Source: Marsupella aquatica (taxonomy: Eukaryota; Marchantiophyta). Taken from it: 64,000 nucleotides of DNA. The notes below the pieces were generated by a model. That model was not told where the DNA came from, searched no databases, and saw only the letters and a program-made list of their open reading frames with translations. Below, one piece after another: positions 33,793 through 46,619 of the stretch (its first letter is position 1; each line of letters opens with the position of its first letter). The stretch lies in contig OZ316891.1 in assembly GCA_973895155.1 (NCBI GenBank), positions 11,160,001 through 11,224,000 of the forward strand, given 5' to 3'. A program made the position numbers and the translations under genes.

Positions 33793-35586
33793 ATATTGAC
33801 GGTCGGACGACATTCGAATACTTGGGAACACAAACCGGAATATCTTCTATAGACAGGATCAGTGAACTTAGATTAACTTTCCAGATAAAAGAGTATGAAG
33901 AGAAACAGTATGCATCGTACCAAGTATGGAGATGTTCAGTACTACGACAAGAAAATTTTCGAAAGGCTCACCAAATGAGTGCCCAATTTTGGAACCGACA
34001 TAGTATGTATGTTAACGTGCCACAGTTTCCTGAACCAGTCGATCTTGCAATCCTGAGATTGTACGTCGGGCGGCGTTGCGAAGAAATTTTAGGCAGTGCT
34101 TAGACTGCGAAGCAGCTTCTTTGAACTCAGGACCAGTGTTGAACGACTTCTCCCCGTTTCGTTGGCAAGCTTTTTTAGTACGTAACCACCAGTAGGCTGG
34201 GTCCAGCAAGCTTGACGGGTTGATTGTGTACTTATTCTAACAGTTGATGGAGCTCAAATTTCAAATACATTTTTTGACAGATTCATTTTCGCAATCGATT
34301 CATATGAGCTTTGCGCTAGTTCTTTGCATTTCATAATCGCTCTCTAGACCGATCTTTAAACTGATACTAGGTAACTAGTTAGGAATGAGTTCCAGAAAAT
34401 TACACGACAGAGTACTCAGACCTCGACTCAGACAATGGCTGAGATGTATGCGAATTACGATACTTGTTGCTCAAAAGCAGTCCTGGAACATTTGGGAAGA
34501 TTGAACAAGCAACCAATATGTTAATCATATCGTAGAACGACGAGTCGTGCACTAGTCTGTGAATTGAAACAGAAATGAATGTTGCGTTGGTTCCACACTT
34601 CCGTTAATCTGAGACCGCTGCCATTATTCTTCAAGTAACTTGAATGTTTAGATGTGTTCTGTAACAAGTACGATCCGTCTAGCTGATATGGAAAAGTTCG
34701 AAAAATTCTTCTAGTAGGAATTCCCACAGTCTCTCCCCATTACTGACATCCAATGCTTGACTTAAAATTCTCCGATTGTCACATTTGTTCCAATTGACTT
34801 CGAATTTGTATCAAATCTTTCTCTTGCTTGCAGACTGTTTTCCAGACAGTTTCCCAAGCTTTATGTTCTGTACTGTCACCTCCCACTGCTGTTCCCCTTC
34901 GCATTCACAATTTATCACAATCAGATCCGATTCCTGAGCGAGTAAACCACTGCCTGGATTCGAAAAAAATGCACTTCAGGTCGACGCAATTCCGCATTTC
35001 TTCAGGTGAAACTGGCAATTTGAATGTAATTATGTATTTGCGTCCAAGTCATAGCTTAATACATCGAGGGCTGGCGTTTACCCAATCGATCTTATTCCGG
35101 GTATCATGCAAAAGCTCTACCCGTCTGCCAGAGCTCAACAATACTTTGCACTAGAATTCGTGATCTATAACTATACTGGAGCGCCGGTTTCAAAAGTGGA
35201 AAGATTTTTCGAGGTATCAATGAAACGTTGAATAACTGAAGGACAGGTCAACAATCATCGATCACCCATACTAAACACAATCTTGAGTACAATTTCCTGA
35301 TTTGAAAACCACCCTGGAGCTAAGAACTAGCGGCATCGTAGCTACACAGTACACCGCCATTAGTCACAATCTTTAAATTTGCTGTTACTCTAATTGTGGT
35401 GTGCCTTAAGTCACACTGTCCGCGACAATAATTTCAGTGACACCATTCGCCAGCCAAGCAGATTCATTGAGGCTTCACGCGAGTTGCGGAAGCAGACAAT
35501 GGCTTGACTCACTCACTTTTGTTACAATTACTCTCAAGGCTGTTGAGTACACTTGCATATCGAGATTTGCAAGACTCTACAAAATT
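33793..35586. other. Gene-free stretch after the SANT-like cluster
   Basis: Short frames only (for example 33822-34103, 34828-35154) without domain similarity. No further SANT-like module found. Confidence 0.55.
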
Positions 35587-35700
35587 ATGGAGAATCACAA
35601 CACGCACAGGAGAGGGAATAAACCTGAGAATGAGTGGCTACACATGGAGAATCACAAGATGCACAGGAGAGGGAAGAAACTTGAGAATCAGTGGCAAACA
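35587..35700 (+). repeat. 57-bp tandem duplication
   Basis: Two adjacent copies beginning ATGGAGAATCACAA and containing GCACAGGAGAGGGAA. Both are in frame, encoding a repeated MENHxxHRRGxKxExxW peptide in an otherwise unremarkable short frame. Confidence 0.75.
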
Positions 35701-36189
35701 ATTGCTGTAAATTTGGTGACAGTTTTAGGATAGAGCCTAACGATCACTCTTGCGATAGCATGAAAGCACTAGAGAAGGTAGGCGCATAACTTTCCGTGTC
35801 CAATTCTGTCAGTAGAGACTAGTTTGTTTTCAAAACTGCAATACAGAAACAGAAACACCCAAACTACATTAAGACTACTGTTTCCCAAATGCCTTCCAAC
35901 TACGCAGATGCAGTGACCTAATGGAACAGTGCCCGTCTTAATGCCATGTAACCAAGAGAAAAAAACAGAATGAAAATACCAATTGGATCCCACGAGTCTA
36001 CAACATTGACTCGTAGGGTTTTTTTTCAGCCTCCTCCAGGAACTTCACACCTACAAAAAGGAGGAGATGAAACGTGAATTCCAACCACGGTGAAAGGGAA
36101 ACTTTGCCCAAGGGTTTCAAAACAAGAAAAATAATCATGCTGCAGTCCCGAGCTCAGTTCTACCTTGTTGCACATGTATAGATGTTCTC

Positions 36190-36600
36190 ACTTGGCCGAG
36201 TTGATGGCATGCCACAAGAAGCATCGGTCGGAGCCTGGTGTGATATGATTACCAGTTGACTCTCTTGCTCATAAACACGTGGATTCAACATGACCAGATT
36301 TTAAGAGTGACCCTCGCCATGTGCAATTGGGGTTTGGCCTTGGATGGAGTTAGCTCTCATTCACTTGGAGTGAAAGGGAGGACTACATTAGTTTGGCCAG
36401 TGATTTTCATGAATTACAACTTTCCACCTTGGTTGTCCATGAAAAAGGGCTTTATGTTGCTACCTTTGATTATCTCAAGGCCAGAGAAGGTGAACAACAT
36501 GGACACCTAATTGACGTTAGTAGTTTGGGAGCTGCAAAAATTATGGGAGGGAATATGGGCATATGACAGTGGAAAGATTACAGGGGATTCATCACGGGTT
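36190..36600 (+). pseudogene. CACTA (En/Spm) transposase remnant, TNP2-like
   Basis: Broken plus-strand frames retain the order of a TNP2/Transposase_21 segment: KHRSEPGV, a DSLAHKHVDST-like stretch, DFKSDPRHVQLG, LALDGVSSHSLG, LVWPVIFMNYNFPPWLSMKK, LLPLIISRP, then LTLVVWELQKLWEGIWAYD. The pieces need at least two frame changes and pass several stops, so this is a dead fragment. No element ends were found. The TC-rich repeats that follow could be subterminal repeats. Confidence 0.8.
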
Positions 36601-36664
36601 TTTTAATTGAAAAGGGTTTGTATGTGGACCATGCATGGCTATCCAGTTAAGAATTCATCACCTA

Positions 36665-36900
36665 CTCTTTTTTTTTGTCTCCCTTCAACATATTTGCCTC
36701 TACTCAACATCTTTTTACTCTTCAACATCTTTGCCTTGCCTCAATATCTTTTCTACTTCATAACAACTTTGCCTCGTTTGAACATCTTTCTTTTCCTTAA
36801 CATCTTTGCCTCTCATTGACGTCTTTGCCCACCCTGACATATTTGCTTCTCCTTGCCATGTTTTTCTCTCCTTGACATCTTCTGTGCAACACATAGACAT
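36665..36900. repeat. Pyrimidine-rich degenerate repeat
   Basis: About ten imperfect copies of a CAACATCTTTGCCTC-like word in a TC-rich run. The unit length is variable, about 20-25 bp. Confidence 0.75.
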
Positions 36901-36904
36901 GAGG

Positions 36905-37310
36905 CTATTATCTTAATCATAGCTTGTATGCCATAAACTTGTAGGATCTGAACTCTATCATCTAAACTATTGAGAGGTTCAAGCTTTGCCACCTCACTGG
37001 CATTATTTGGGCTAGTAGCTTAGTCATAGCTTGTATGCCATAAACTTGTAGGGTCTAATCCTTATCATCTAATTAGTGATAGGTTCAAGCTTCCCCACCT
37101 CACAGGCATTTGGCTAGTAGTTTAATCATAGCTTGTATGCCATAAACTTGTAGGGTCTAATCCCTATCATCTAATTAGTGATAGGTTCAAGCTTCCCCAC
37201 CTCACAGGCATTTGGCTAGTAGTTTAATCATAGCTTGTATGCCATAAACTTGTGCGGGTCTAGTCTCTATCATCTAAATTAGTGAGAGGTTCAAGCTTCC
37301 CCACCTCAAC
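36905..37310. repeat. Tandem repeat, about 102-bp unit, four copies
   Basis: AGCTTGTATGCCATAAACTT recurs near 36923, 37029, 37131 and 37229. It is followed in each unit by TCTATCATCTAA-like and GGTTCAAGCTTCCCCACCTC segments. Copies two and three are nearly identical. Confidence 0.9.
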
Positions 37311-39056
37311 TGAGTCTCAAGACAGACACACACAAAAGCATGGCTGCTTTGCGTTCCCCGCGAAAGCATGCATACCCAGAACCCCCATTGGTAAAGGCAA
37401 CCTGGCCGACTTTTAGTGAGGTGAAAGCACTCACTGGAATTTTTCTCTTTTCAAGGCTTAGAGCATTCCCACCCACCAGAGCTACTATCAGTATCTTCTT
37501 CCATCACAAAGGAGCTATGAGATCAACAAATAGAGTCAAATTTGAGATCCATTGTAATACCCAATAGCAATCTCCACTACTTAGAGAGTCAACTTTGGTA
37601 TAGGGATCCTCTTAGCTCATAGTGAGCCTACACAATTCACCCTCTTCTGTATTACTCTATTATTACAGTGTACAGTTCTCTCTCTAGGTGCAACTCCTGG
37701 GACGAAGCATCTGGTGTGCACCGAACATGGGTTTGTACTACATCATAAGTGCAAAAATGTGGAATGTGCATTTATTGATCAAAGTGTACACTATCTAGAT
37801 GTGTAGCGATGGACCCTCTTTCAGTCTACATTCTTGTGACCTCTTCCTTCCTAAATTGTAGATCCTGCCCTAAATGTGATCCTCATTGTGATCCCTGCCC
37901 TACCCTCATAAGTGCAATTCTTACTCTACATAAAGTTAACTCTTATCACAAAGTATAATTCAAAGGAATTGCCACAGGAATGTGCACCTTGTTAGGCCAA
38001 GTTAACTCTTAAGTCTTTGGTTAATCTCTCTTAGTTTAATCTGCATTAGGCCTTAATGGTAATTAGACGTGACTATAGTGCCTAGCATATAGGGGAGCAA
38101 GGCACCCGGGTACGCAACTCTTGTATAATAGGCAGGGGTCTACATTTTTATATGGACTAAAAGTTGGCTATACAAAATTATTAAAATTTGAAAAAACCTG
38201 GGTTTTCCACTTTTAAAAACTTTCAAGTTAGTCATATAAAAGGTTTGGTTCTCTTCTTTTTCCATATGAAATTAAAAAATATTCCTATACATGTCGTAGT
38301 TTTTATTGAAAGATTTTTATAATTTTAATAAAAATCCCAAAAAGCTGGCTAGTTTGGCTGTAGACCCCTGTATTAAAAAAAAGTCATATAATTTGGTTTT
38401 GATCAACTTTTTATACATCAAAACATATTAGGTTTTTATTTAAGTTACATTTTTGGATTCCTTGAGTTGAGAGGTACAAAACTTTAGTAAACTAAAATGA
38501 AATCTAAGATGGCCTAACGATATAAGGTCATTATAAGGAATTAGTTCGTGGACCCTCGGGCTACACTTTTTAGGCCTTGTTTGAGTAAAAACAATCATAA
38601 TATAATATTAGCTTTAGCTCAAGTTGTGAGAGGCTATTATGCTCCCTAAGCTTTCTAGTAGCTGACTCCTGTTTGTAGAAGATTGGTCGCCCGATTGGTC
38701 AATATACTTTCAAATAATTGGAAATTCTGGATGTTTCATTGAAGTTTGACTGTGGCAAGTTTTGAATTAGAGGTTAATAGCCTCATGACCTTGATGCAAC
38801 TACCCGTGCAACTATTCACCAGGTGAGAGAGAAGGGCAGAGAGCCTAAGCTTTGAGAAGAGAGAAGTTTCAATAGGAAGGGAAGTTGGTAGTCATGTTGT
38901 GTTGGACAAATAGGATAGATTTTACAGTCGCTTACATTGTTTAAATTACATTTTCTCACAAAATCATGGTGGACCCATTCAGTGATGGCCTGAGCAGTTT
39001 GACATTCCTTCAATTGCCACATGAATACTTTGCTTTGCAGGCCAACGGGGTGCTTA
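37311..39056. other. Gene-free stretch
   Basis: AT-rich, no credible gene on either strand. Confidence 0.6.
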
Positions 39057-39275
39057 TCTCAAGCAGTTGTCAAAATCATGTCTTTTTGCTACATGCAATC
39101 AAATTCTCAAGCTAAGAGAGTCAAAATTCAATACAAGTGCATTTGAAACCAGGCCGACGGCGTGGTTATCACAAGCAGTTGTCAAAATCAGGCTCTTTTG
39201 CTACATGCAACCTAATTTTCAAGTTAAGAGAGTCAAAATTCAATCCGTGGCAAGTGCATTTGAAACAAGATCAAT
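39057..39275. repeat. Tandem duplication, about 113-bp unit
   Basis: Two copies share CAAGCAGTTGTCAAAATCA, CTTTTTGCTACATGCAA (or near), AAGAGAGTCAAAATTCAAT and AAGTGCATTTGAAAC. Confidence 0.85.
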
Positions 39276-39649
39276 GTCTGATCAAATGAATTGTATAAGT
39301 TCGTTGAGTTCAAGTTTGGACCATGGCTAGCAGCTTACCTTAATTGCAAATGGCCAGAAATCTTATTCAGGGTGCCATTAACTCTTTAACAAGGAAGTTA
39401 TCAAGTTAGTTATTAATCATTGTTTATTATATAAATATTACTCTTTAAATATTTGAATTTAATTTTTAAAATTGGATATAACTAAAATAGTTACATAGTG
39501 ACAGTTTTCACCATCTTTCTCTTTGCATTTCTAATTGTTTACTTTTCTTTTTATGGCATGGCGTCCCAAAGGTTACACCCGAATTGACACAAACACAAAT
39601 GAAGACTTTAAGTTTGATTCACAAAACTGATGAATCTGATTTGTTGCAG

Positions 39650-39965
39650 TTATGGTTGACGTGACACATTGTGGTGCCAGGAAGTTTGGAATGGACCTCT
39701 CATGGGGTCCGTAATTAAAAACTTGCTTTATAAAAAGGGGAGTTGCATACCCGGGGCAAGGCAGTCTTCCCCGATGAGACTCATGTTCATTTCTCATGTT
39801 TATTATTGCGTGAGCAAGCTAGGAGCTAGGCTAACAATCTTGAAGCTTGTACTTGGAGCTTGGTGTGGCTATGGTGGGCCGGCCAAAACTTAGTTAGTAA
39901 AGCTCTTGCATTCTCGTGAACATAGCCTTGATGGATGAAGGTGAATCATGTATTCACAGTGTCAT
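39650..39965 (+). mobile_element. Possible decayed copia LTR fragment
   Basis: The segment AGTTAGTAAAGCTCTTGCAT, then CTCGTGAACATAGCC and GGTGAATCATGTAT, resembles the U5-like signature in the probable solo LTR at 19.2-19.6 kb. Ends are not defined. Confidence 0.3.
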
Positions 39966-40773
39966 CGTGATCTTGCTTGCTGCACTCTCCTTTCTCTTGT
40001 ATGTAGTTGCCAAAATTCTCAACAGGCTTACCCAAAGGTGTTCACAAGCACTTATAGAGGGTCTGCACTTACATGTCTGTAGTTCAGTCCAGCCCTCTTT
40101 GCACTTACAACAACTGCAAAATGGTCGGGAAATAGGGAAGAACGGCACGCCTTGCAATTAGCCAGGGTTCGCACTCATGGAGAGTGTGCACTTAGAGAGA
40201 GACGACTCTATTCGAAAAACACAGTGACCAAACAGTCTTGAGTGAGTCTCGAGTCACACCAATGGTTCATTTCTCCCGAGGAAAACGGCAGTCTAGAAAT
40301 GTGGGATTGTGAGAAATGTGGAGAAAGCGGGTATCGAAGTATGTGCTGGGCCGATCCGTAAAGTGGAGGAATGTGTTACTGTCCATGTGATGTTCTTCTG
40401 GACTGAGATTGAGCACAGTAAGCACCACGTGGGACGTTGTTTTGGACTCCATTTGATTCGTGGAAATGTCGAAGTATCTGACATGATTGTTTCTGAGGGA
40501 GCCTTTTGTGAGCACTACACCCGTAAAATTAAGGTTACGTGTGCGCGAAGAGGCATTGTATTTGAAGGCGATGGAGGTGTTGAGAATATTAGGTCAGGCA
40601 GAGCAGTGCTGAATCAGGAGATTCATCAACGAAGAGGAGGAATGAGGGAAGGTTGAGGATGATGGAAAGATCACGAGAATGAAGATTTTAGGGTGGGAGG
40701 TGTTTTGTCGATAAGCCACAGTGGATGGAAGAAGAATATCTCCAAATTGCGTGAGGAGACAAAAGAATGAGCC

Positions 40774-42105
40774 ATGGTGGATGCGGGGAACCCGAGACGG
40801 GTCAGGCCGGCATGGCTCAACCAGTATGAGCTGGTGGGCAAAATCGGCGAAGGGACGTATGGATTGGTGTATCTAGCTCGCAGCAAGCAGCTTCCGCACC
40901 GAGGTGTCCGCATTGCCATTAAGAAATTCAAGCAGTCCAAGGAAGGAGATGGCGTTTCTCCCACGGCGATCAGGGAGATCATGCTACTCAGGGAATGCGT
41001 CCACGACAACATCGTCAAGCTCGTCAACGTCCACATCAATTACATTGACATGTCTCTGTACTTGGCCTTTGACTATGCAGAGCATGACCTGTATGAGATT
41101 ATTCGGCATCACAGAGAGAAGCTGAGCTTTTCCATCAACCAGTATACGGTTAAGTCTCTTCTGTGGCAGATTCTCAATGGCCTGAACTATCTGCACAGCA
41201 ATTGGATCATCCATCGTGACCTCAAGCCGTCCAACATTCTGGTGATGGGGGATGGGGAAGAGCACGGTGTGGTGAAAATTGGCGACTTTGGTTTGGCTCG
41301 AATACACCAGGCTCCTCTGAAACCATTGTCTGAAAATGGAGTGGTGGTCACGATTTGGTACAGAGCGCCTGAGCTTCTTCTTGGAGCGAAGCACTACACC
41401 AGTGCTGTCGACATGTGGGCTGTAGGATGCATATTTGCAGAACTGCTCACGCTGAAGCCTCTCTTTCAAGGTATTGAGGACAAGAACGGGCCCAACCCGT
41501 TCCAGCTCGATCAGCTGGACAAGATTTTTAAAATTCTGGGCCATCCGACTTCGGACCGATGGCCGACCCTGCTCAACCTGCCTTTTTGGCACGCAAACCG
41601 GCAGCTAATCCAGGGACGGAAGTATGACAATCCTGGTCTGTACAGCATCGTTCAGCTGCCAGCAAAGTCTCCGGCTTTTGACCTGCTTGCGAAGATGTTG
41701 GAATACGACCCTGCAAAGCGCATCTCTGCAGCTCAAGCTTTGGAGCACCAGTATTTTCGAGTGGAGCCCTTGCCGGGAAGGAATGCTCTTGTTCCGAGTC
41801 AACCAGGTGAAAAGATGGTGGTGTATCCACCTCGGCCAGTGGATGGGTCCACAGACTTTGATGGCTCTACAGCACCCCCTCAGAGTAATTCCAATTCGGT
41901 GCCTCAACAGCAGCTGCAGAGAGGCGACCACATTATGCAAGTGCCCCAAATGCATCAGCAGATTCAAGTGCCTGGAATGCAAAGAGTCCAGAATGCCAAC
42001 ATGAACAATTTTAATGTCGGTCAACAGGGACGCAGGAAGGAGCCGGACTCTGGGAATCAGAATTACAACAACTATCAGCTCCAAAACAAATCGAGGCGAA
42101 TGTGA
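40774..42105 (+). CDS. CDKE: Cyclin-dependent kinase E (CDK8-type Mediator kinase)
   Basis: An intronless frame encodes 443 residues. It is a Ser/Thr kinase of the Mediator CDK8 module, which with cyclin C, MED12 and MED13 modulates RNA polymerase II transcription in the nucleus. All kinase landmarks are present: Gly loop GEGTYG (25-30), catalytic Lys in AIK (50), the plant-type cyclin-contact helix SPTAIRE (62-68), HRDLKPSN (147-154), DFG (171-173) and APE (198-200). The activation loop reads [16 protein letters not shown], without the phospho-threonine of cell-cycle CDKs, as usual for CDK8. The C-terminal tail is Gln/Asn-rich ([24 protein letters not shown]). The metazoan DMG variant of DFG is absent. 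The start ATG follows an in-frame stop region and the length is normal for the family. Confidence 0.97.
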   Translation: MVDAGNPRRVRPAWLNQYELVGKIGEGTYGLVYLARSKQLPHRGVRIAIKKFKQSKEGDGVSPTAIREIMLLRECVHDNIVKLVNVHINYIDMSLYLAFDYAEHDLYEIIRHHREKLSFSINQYTVKSLLWQILNGLNYLHSNWIIHRDLKPSNILVMGDGEEHGVVKIGDFGLARIHQAPLKPLSENGVVVTIWYRAPELLLGAKHYTSAVDMWAVGCIFAELLTLKPLFQGIEDKNGPNPFQLDQLDKIFKILGHPTSDRWPTLLNLPFWHANRQLIQGRKYDNPGLYSIVQLPAKSPAFDLLAKMLEYDPAKRISAAQALEHQYFRVEPLPGRNALVPSQPGEKMVVYPPRPVDGSTDFDGSTAPPQSNSNSVPQQQLQRGDHIMQVPQMHQQIQVPGMQRVQNANMNNFNVGQQGRRKEPDSGNQNYNNYQLQNKSRRM

Positions 42106-45100
42106 GGTTGCAGAGATATGTGCTGAGTTGGAGATAATGTCTTTCAGCCCTCATCATGTTTTGTATACAATCGTCGTCTGTTCTCCAGGTAATGACCTCA
42201 TCAACTTCTTCTGTGCCTGTCTGACCTCATCTAAGTGTCATTTCTATTACTGGCTCTGAGGACCAGCTGAATATCTGGGCGTTTCTTGATTTTACTGTTC
42301 TTGAGCATGTAAGATAGGTCATTTGCTGAGATTCTCTTTTATATTTCACTACGCATAAGAAGGTCCACGAGGGTCCATCGATGCAGGTGATGACATGTTG
42401 GCAGCCTTCGACCCTTTGAAAGAACCTCTACCGACGCATTCACAGATGCTGGACAAGAAGGGAACTGGATAGGTCCACCTCAATTTCTTTCAAGTCCAAA
42501 AGTGAAAAATTAACCGGGATCTTAGCTCCACCAGGACGCAATCAATGAAAAGCTGCTGACAATCTTCGCTTTTTCTTCATGGTGCAGGACTCTATGGGAC
42601 AGTGTGCAGAATCTCGGATGGGGATATCATCTAGTGTATTTCACTGCACAGCAACAATTGGGATCTATTCTCATGATGAACGCTCTGGCTCTGAATCTCT
42701 AGTGAGCCAATTCTCAGGTTGCAAAACGTCTTGATCATATGGTTTGCATCAGCCCATATGTTCAGTATCTGGAACACACCCATTTGACCAACTATTGAAG
42801 TGTAAATATAATACAAGTAACTTCCTGCCAGCATGAAACAAAGTCTCTCCCTTATATATATGCCAGTATTGGTGTCTTTAAAGGAAGCATATGTCTTCTA
42901 CCTCTTCAAGCGACCATCTTGATACTGGGAAGAGCTTATGTTGATCTGGTGCTTGGCCTCCACCCTGACAGACCTTTGTATTATTGCTTAATTTTGGATG
43001 TAATGTAGATGCGTTTCAAACTTTTTCGTTTCGTTTCGTTCCGTTCCGTTTCGTTGTTATTTGTTGTTCTCTACCTACATTGTAAGAGCATGAACAATTG
43101 AAATTTCTGAGGTATTTGTCCAACAATCCTAATCAAACATCACCCACGACATCACAAAAGAGGGAGATGAAAAGGTCCTCGAGGGTGCCCAGATTTCCTC
43201 ATTAGGGTCCGGAGAGAATTCGACTTCAGTGGCCACTTTTCCCGCTGATTTCATTAAAAACAGTGTGATATCAGGGTCACAATAACCTGTGTATGTAGAG
43301 AGGGGTTCTGTCCCTATCCCTCTATTCTTGTCGTCTGGAGAACCGATCACTTTCAGCTCTTCCCTTTGGACAGCTAAACACCCTGATCATGTCACTTCGT
43401 CAAAAACTGCAGTGGCCTGTTCGTTGAATTGATCTTCTCAATCTCTTTGATCATTGATCTCTCAATCTCTTTTATCATGGTCTCTTTTCAGGCTTGGAGG
43501 ATGGAAGGCCAGCGTTCCAATGATGGATTTAACCCACTACCAAGGGGACGAAAATGATGGCTCAGAAATGTCGCCCTCCAGTGAAACCAAGTGTGGATCC
43601 GAGCGAGTTCCCAAAAAACCTGAACTTGAGGAGAATTCCAAGATGATTGCCACTTTCATGCAAAAGCAGGCAAGCACAAAGCCATTGAGGTGGGTGAAGA
43701 AGCAGAGGGGTGCTCCAAGTCTTTGACCTACAAGAAGAACCCATGAGTGCAAGTTTCCGAAATTGTTGATAATGTGGAGGAGATCCAATTTTGATGAAAT
43801 GTAAGCCTGATGAAGACCAAAAACATGGGTCAGAAATGCAGATCTTATGGAGGAAACCCAAATTTGAATAAATGTATGCCATAAGATAATTAGTTGTGCC
43901 ATGATCTAAGCCCTATGAGGTAGGTGACATGCATCACAAAATCAACAATCATGAAAGAGAAATAAAAAAGTTCCTCAGTGGAAAATAATGTATCACAGGA
44001 ATCAAGGTTGAGCAAGGAGTGATACCTTTTCATTTGGTTAAGGTGATCACCTAGGGTTTAAGCCCGGTCCAGTTTATTATAGTGTGTTTAACAAAAGAGT
44101 GGTAAACCATGCACTACTAAGGAAAGAAGCTACCTATATTGGACTTATTCTAGGCCTATGATATTTTAAGGTTTGTTAAAATAGCAACCAAAATTATAAC
44201 CTAACTTCTTCATGGTTAATGAAGAGAATGATGAGCTGCATTTTCTAGAAGACTAAGGCAGAATGCAAATTCTAAGAACCACAAGTTTGGATGGATGTCC
44301 ATCCAAGGCTTCAAGTTTATCTATTGGATGAGATCTGAAGTGCTATCAAAAACCATAATAAGAGGCTGTGCCCCAAAATGGTGTGGTCGTCATTCAAAAT
44401 TTTGTGCGTCGTTTTGGGTGACAAAAATTGAAACTGGTAAAATTGGAACCAAACAAGAGGGAAAAAACGGATTGTGACTGGAGGCGGCAGATTGCAGTGG
44501 CAATTGTTTCAGATTGCATTCCCACCCCGGCCAGACCCTCCCTCTGACAACCGCTGCGCTCCCGGCTGCACTTCAACAAACGCCCCTCCCTCCCTCCAAC
44601 AACGACCCTGGCTGCAGACGACCACTGTGGCCCAAGAACAAGTGTTCCCCAAGTTCGGCCTTTGGGTTGACCAGACCCACGTGGCCCCTTGACCCATGTT
44701 TGCCTTGCCACCCAGCTCCGTCCAGGCACGGCCGAGGCCACTCCGGTCGCACCAACTTTCACCATTTTTAGTTACCTTTTCCTGAAATTGTGGAACAAAG
44801 ACTCACTCTAGAGAAGAGAAATGTGAAAAAGTGAGAAGTTTTGGAGATTTCTCCTTTTACATGTACAGTGGTGGTTTAAAACACAGCTGCACATATAAGA
44901 GCTAGGGGTAGACCCTAGCATTAATTTTCACCATGAGGGGTGGGCACGGGTGAGGTTGACTTTTTTTGGTAGGGCTTAACTATTCAATGCCACTAAGAAT
45001 GAACAAGAGGTGGGCATTGCGCGGGAAAGGGGGCCTTTTAGATTGGTTGGTGTGGTTTAAATCATCATCATACTTAGCCAGGTGAACCTTCAAATGGAAT

Positions 45101-46619
45101 TCTTCTGCATGGCAAGCCTGCACCTATTTGTAACAGTCCATCCCGGTTTGAAGTTACGGGCAAGTTGCCGAGTTGCCCAGCACGTAAACTCATCATTTGC
45201 TGGACGAAAATGGCTCTATTTGTTGGATATTCCCGATTATTCCCCAGCCCGGCCCGGCCCGAACCATTCCTGGCCAAGACCCGGCCTCATCCCGGACCCT
45301 GCAGCCCTGCCCTGCACACCTGGCCCGGCCTGTCACCCGCACCCGGCCTCCTCCCCTCCTCCCTGCCTGCCTAACCCTAAACTCCAGCCCACGGGGTGGG
45401 GGTGGGGGGAGACCGGGGGCCGACTTGCCGGTTGACGGCCTCCAAAGGCTCTATTTGCCGGGCAAGTCCAAACCGGGCGGTCCGTAGTTGCATTCAAAGT
45501 GCCAATCCAGAGGACACTAGCCCCAATGACCCCTTACTTGGACATAAATATATATGAAAAAAAATCTTGTACAATACAATCTATATACTATTTTGGTTAG
45601 TCTTTGTCTCATCCTTGTTTTTTTCCATACTCATTTCACATATATCGTTATTTAGATTTTAGAGTCAATGTCGCTTTTGTCTATCCTCATTTAAAATTTT
45701 GACATTATTTAACCTCATTGTCAGTTTTGTGAATTTTGGGAGTTATATTGGGAGTTACTATCTAGAGTGAAACCTAGAGGTTTCACTCTAGATAACTTAA
45801 GAGTAGGCTTAAGTTGACTCTTTTATAGTAAGATTACTTTTCTGGACCCCCTTTTGCCATCGGAATGAAAGAAAAAAAAACATTCTAAAGACATGTTCTC
45901 CTAGTTCAAAAGCGTTAGGAATCTTATCCAAACACAAAATTTGTAATTTTTCAGTGACGCAAACTATTAAAAACTTTGATTTGAATTGGGTGCTCGTAGA
46001 ACTCCACCTGCATCTAGGAATCTTATCCAAAAGGTTTGGAACGATCGAGATTTAAAGAAGTTTTGGCGTCGAAAACTAATAAACCTTTGCTTTCAAAATT
46101 CGGTTCTCGTAGAATTCCAAGTGCATTCACATAAAGTAGATCGATCTCTTTTGGCAGCAAAGACAAAGTGGAGGTGAATGTTCCAAGACGCGTTGTTTGT
46201 GTCTGCTGGGTTCCGGGCATTCATTCATCCGTGGAGTATCAGATTTTCGTGAGTTTAGAATGTCCACGGACAGAAGGCAAGAAAGCCCAATTAAGAGCCA
46301 AGCGTTGCAACTCTTTACTGAATAGATTGCACTCTGTCATTCAAGAGTTCTCCGAAACCACGATTGGTCTTGTGTGAGCTCAATTAACTCGTAATCCGTC
46401 TTGGCAGTAGAGTTTGCAAACCTCGCCGGACGTTGCTAGCCTACATCAATAAGATCTATACTGTAGAATTTCGGTATTCTCTTTTAGTTGGCAAGTACTT
46501 GCGATGGAATTGATGTGGAGCTGATTGTGAATGTTGGCGAGGATCAGTCCCCGACACGAGGTAGGTCCAGAGGACGGAGGAGAACCCTAGCTGTGTTGTG
46601 GTGTGTTGCAGCTGGCGCC
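42106..46619. other. Gene-free stretch between CDKE and WASH
   Basis: The first few hundred bases are probably the CDKE 3' UTR. A TTTCG/TTCCG microsatellite lies at about 43021-43056. Two GC-rich islands (44500-44770 and 45240-45480, many CCCGG words) stand out from AT-rich flanks and give open frames without domains. The short frame at 43454-43726 has no recognisable similarity. No RNA gene found. Confidence 0.5.

Noticed and set aside
40984-41592. A 202-codon minus-strand frame inside CDKE, plus 41605-42084
   Set aside because: Antisense shadow of the conserved kinase reading frame.
44394-45487. Several Pro/Arg/Gly-rich frames of 60-123 codons
   Set aside because: All lie in the GC-rich islands where stops are rare in every frame; no recognisable domain.
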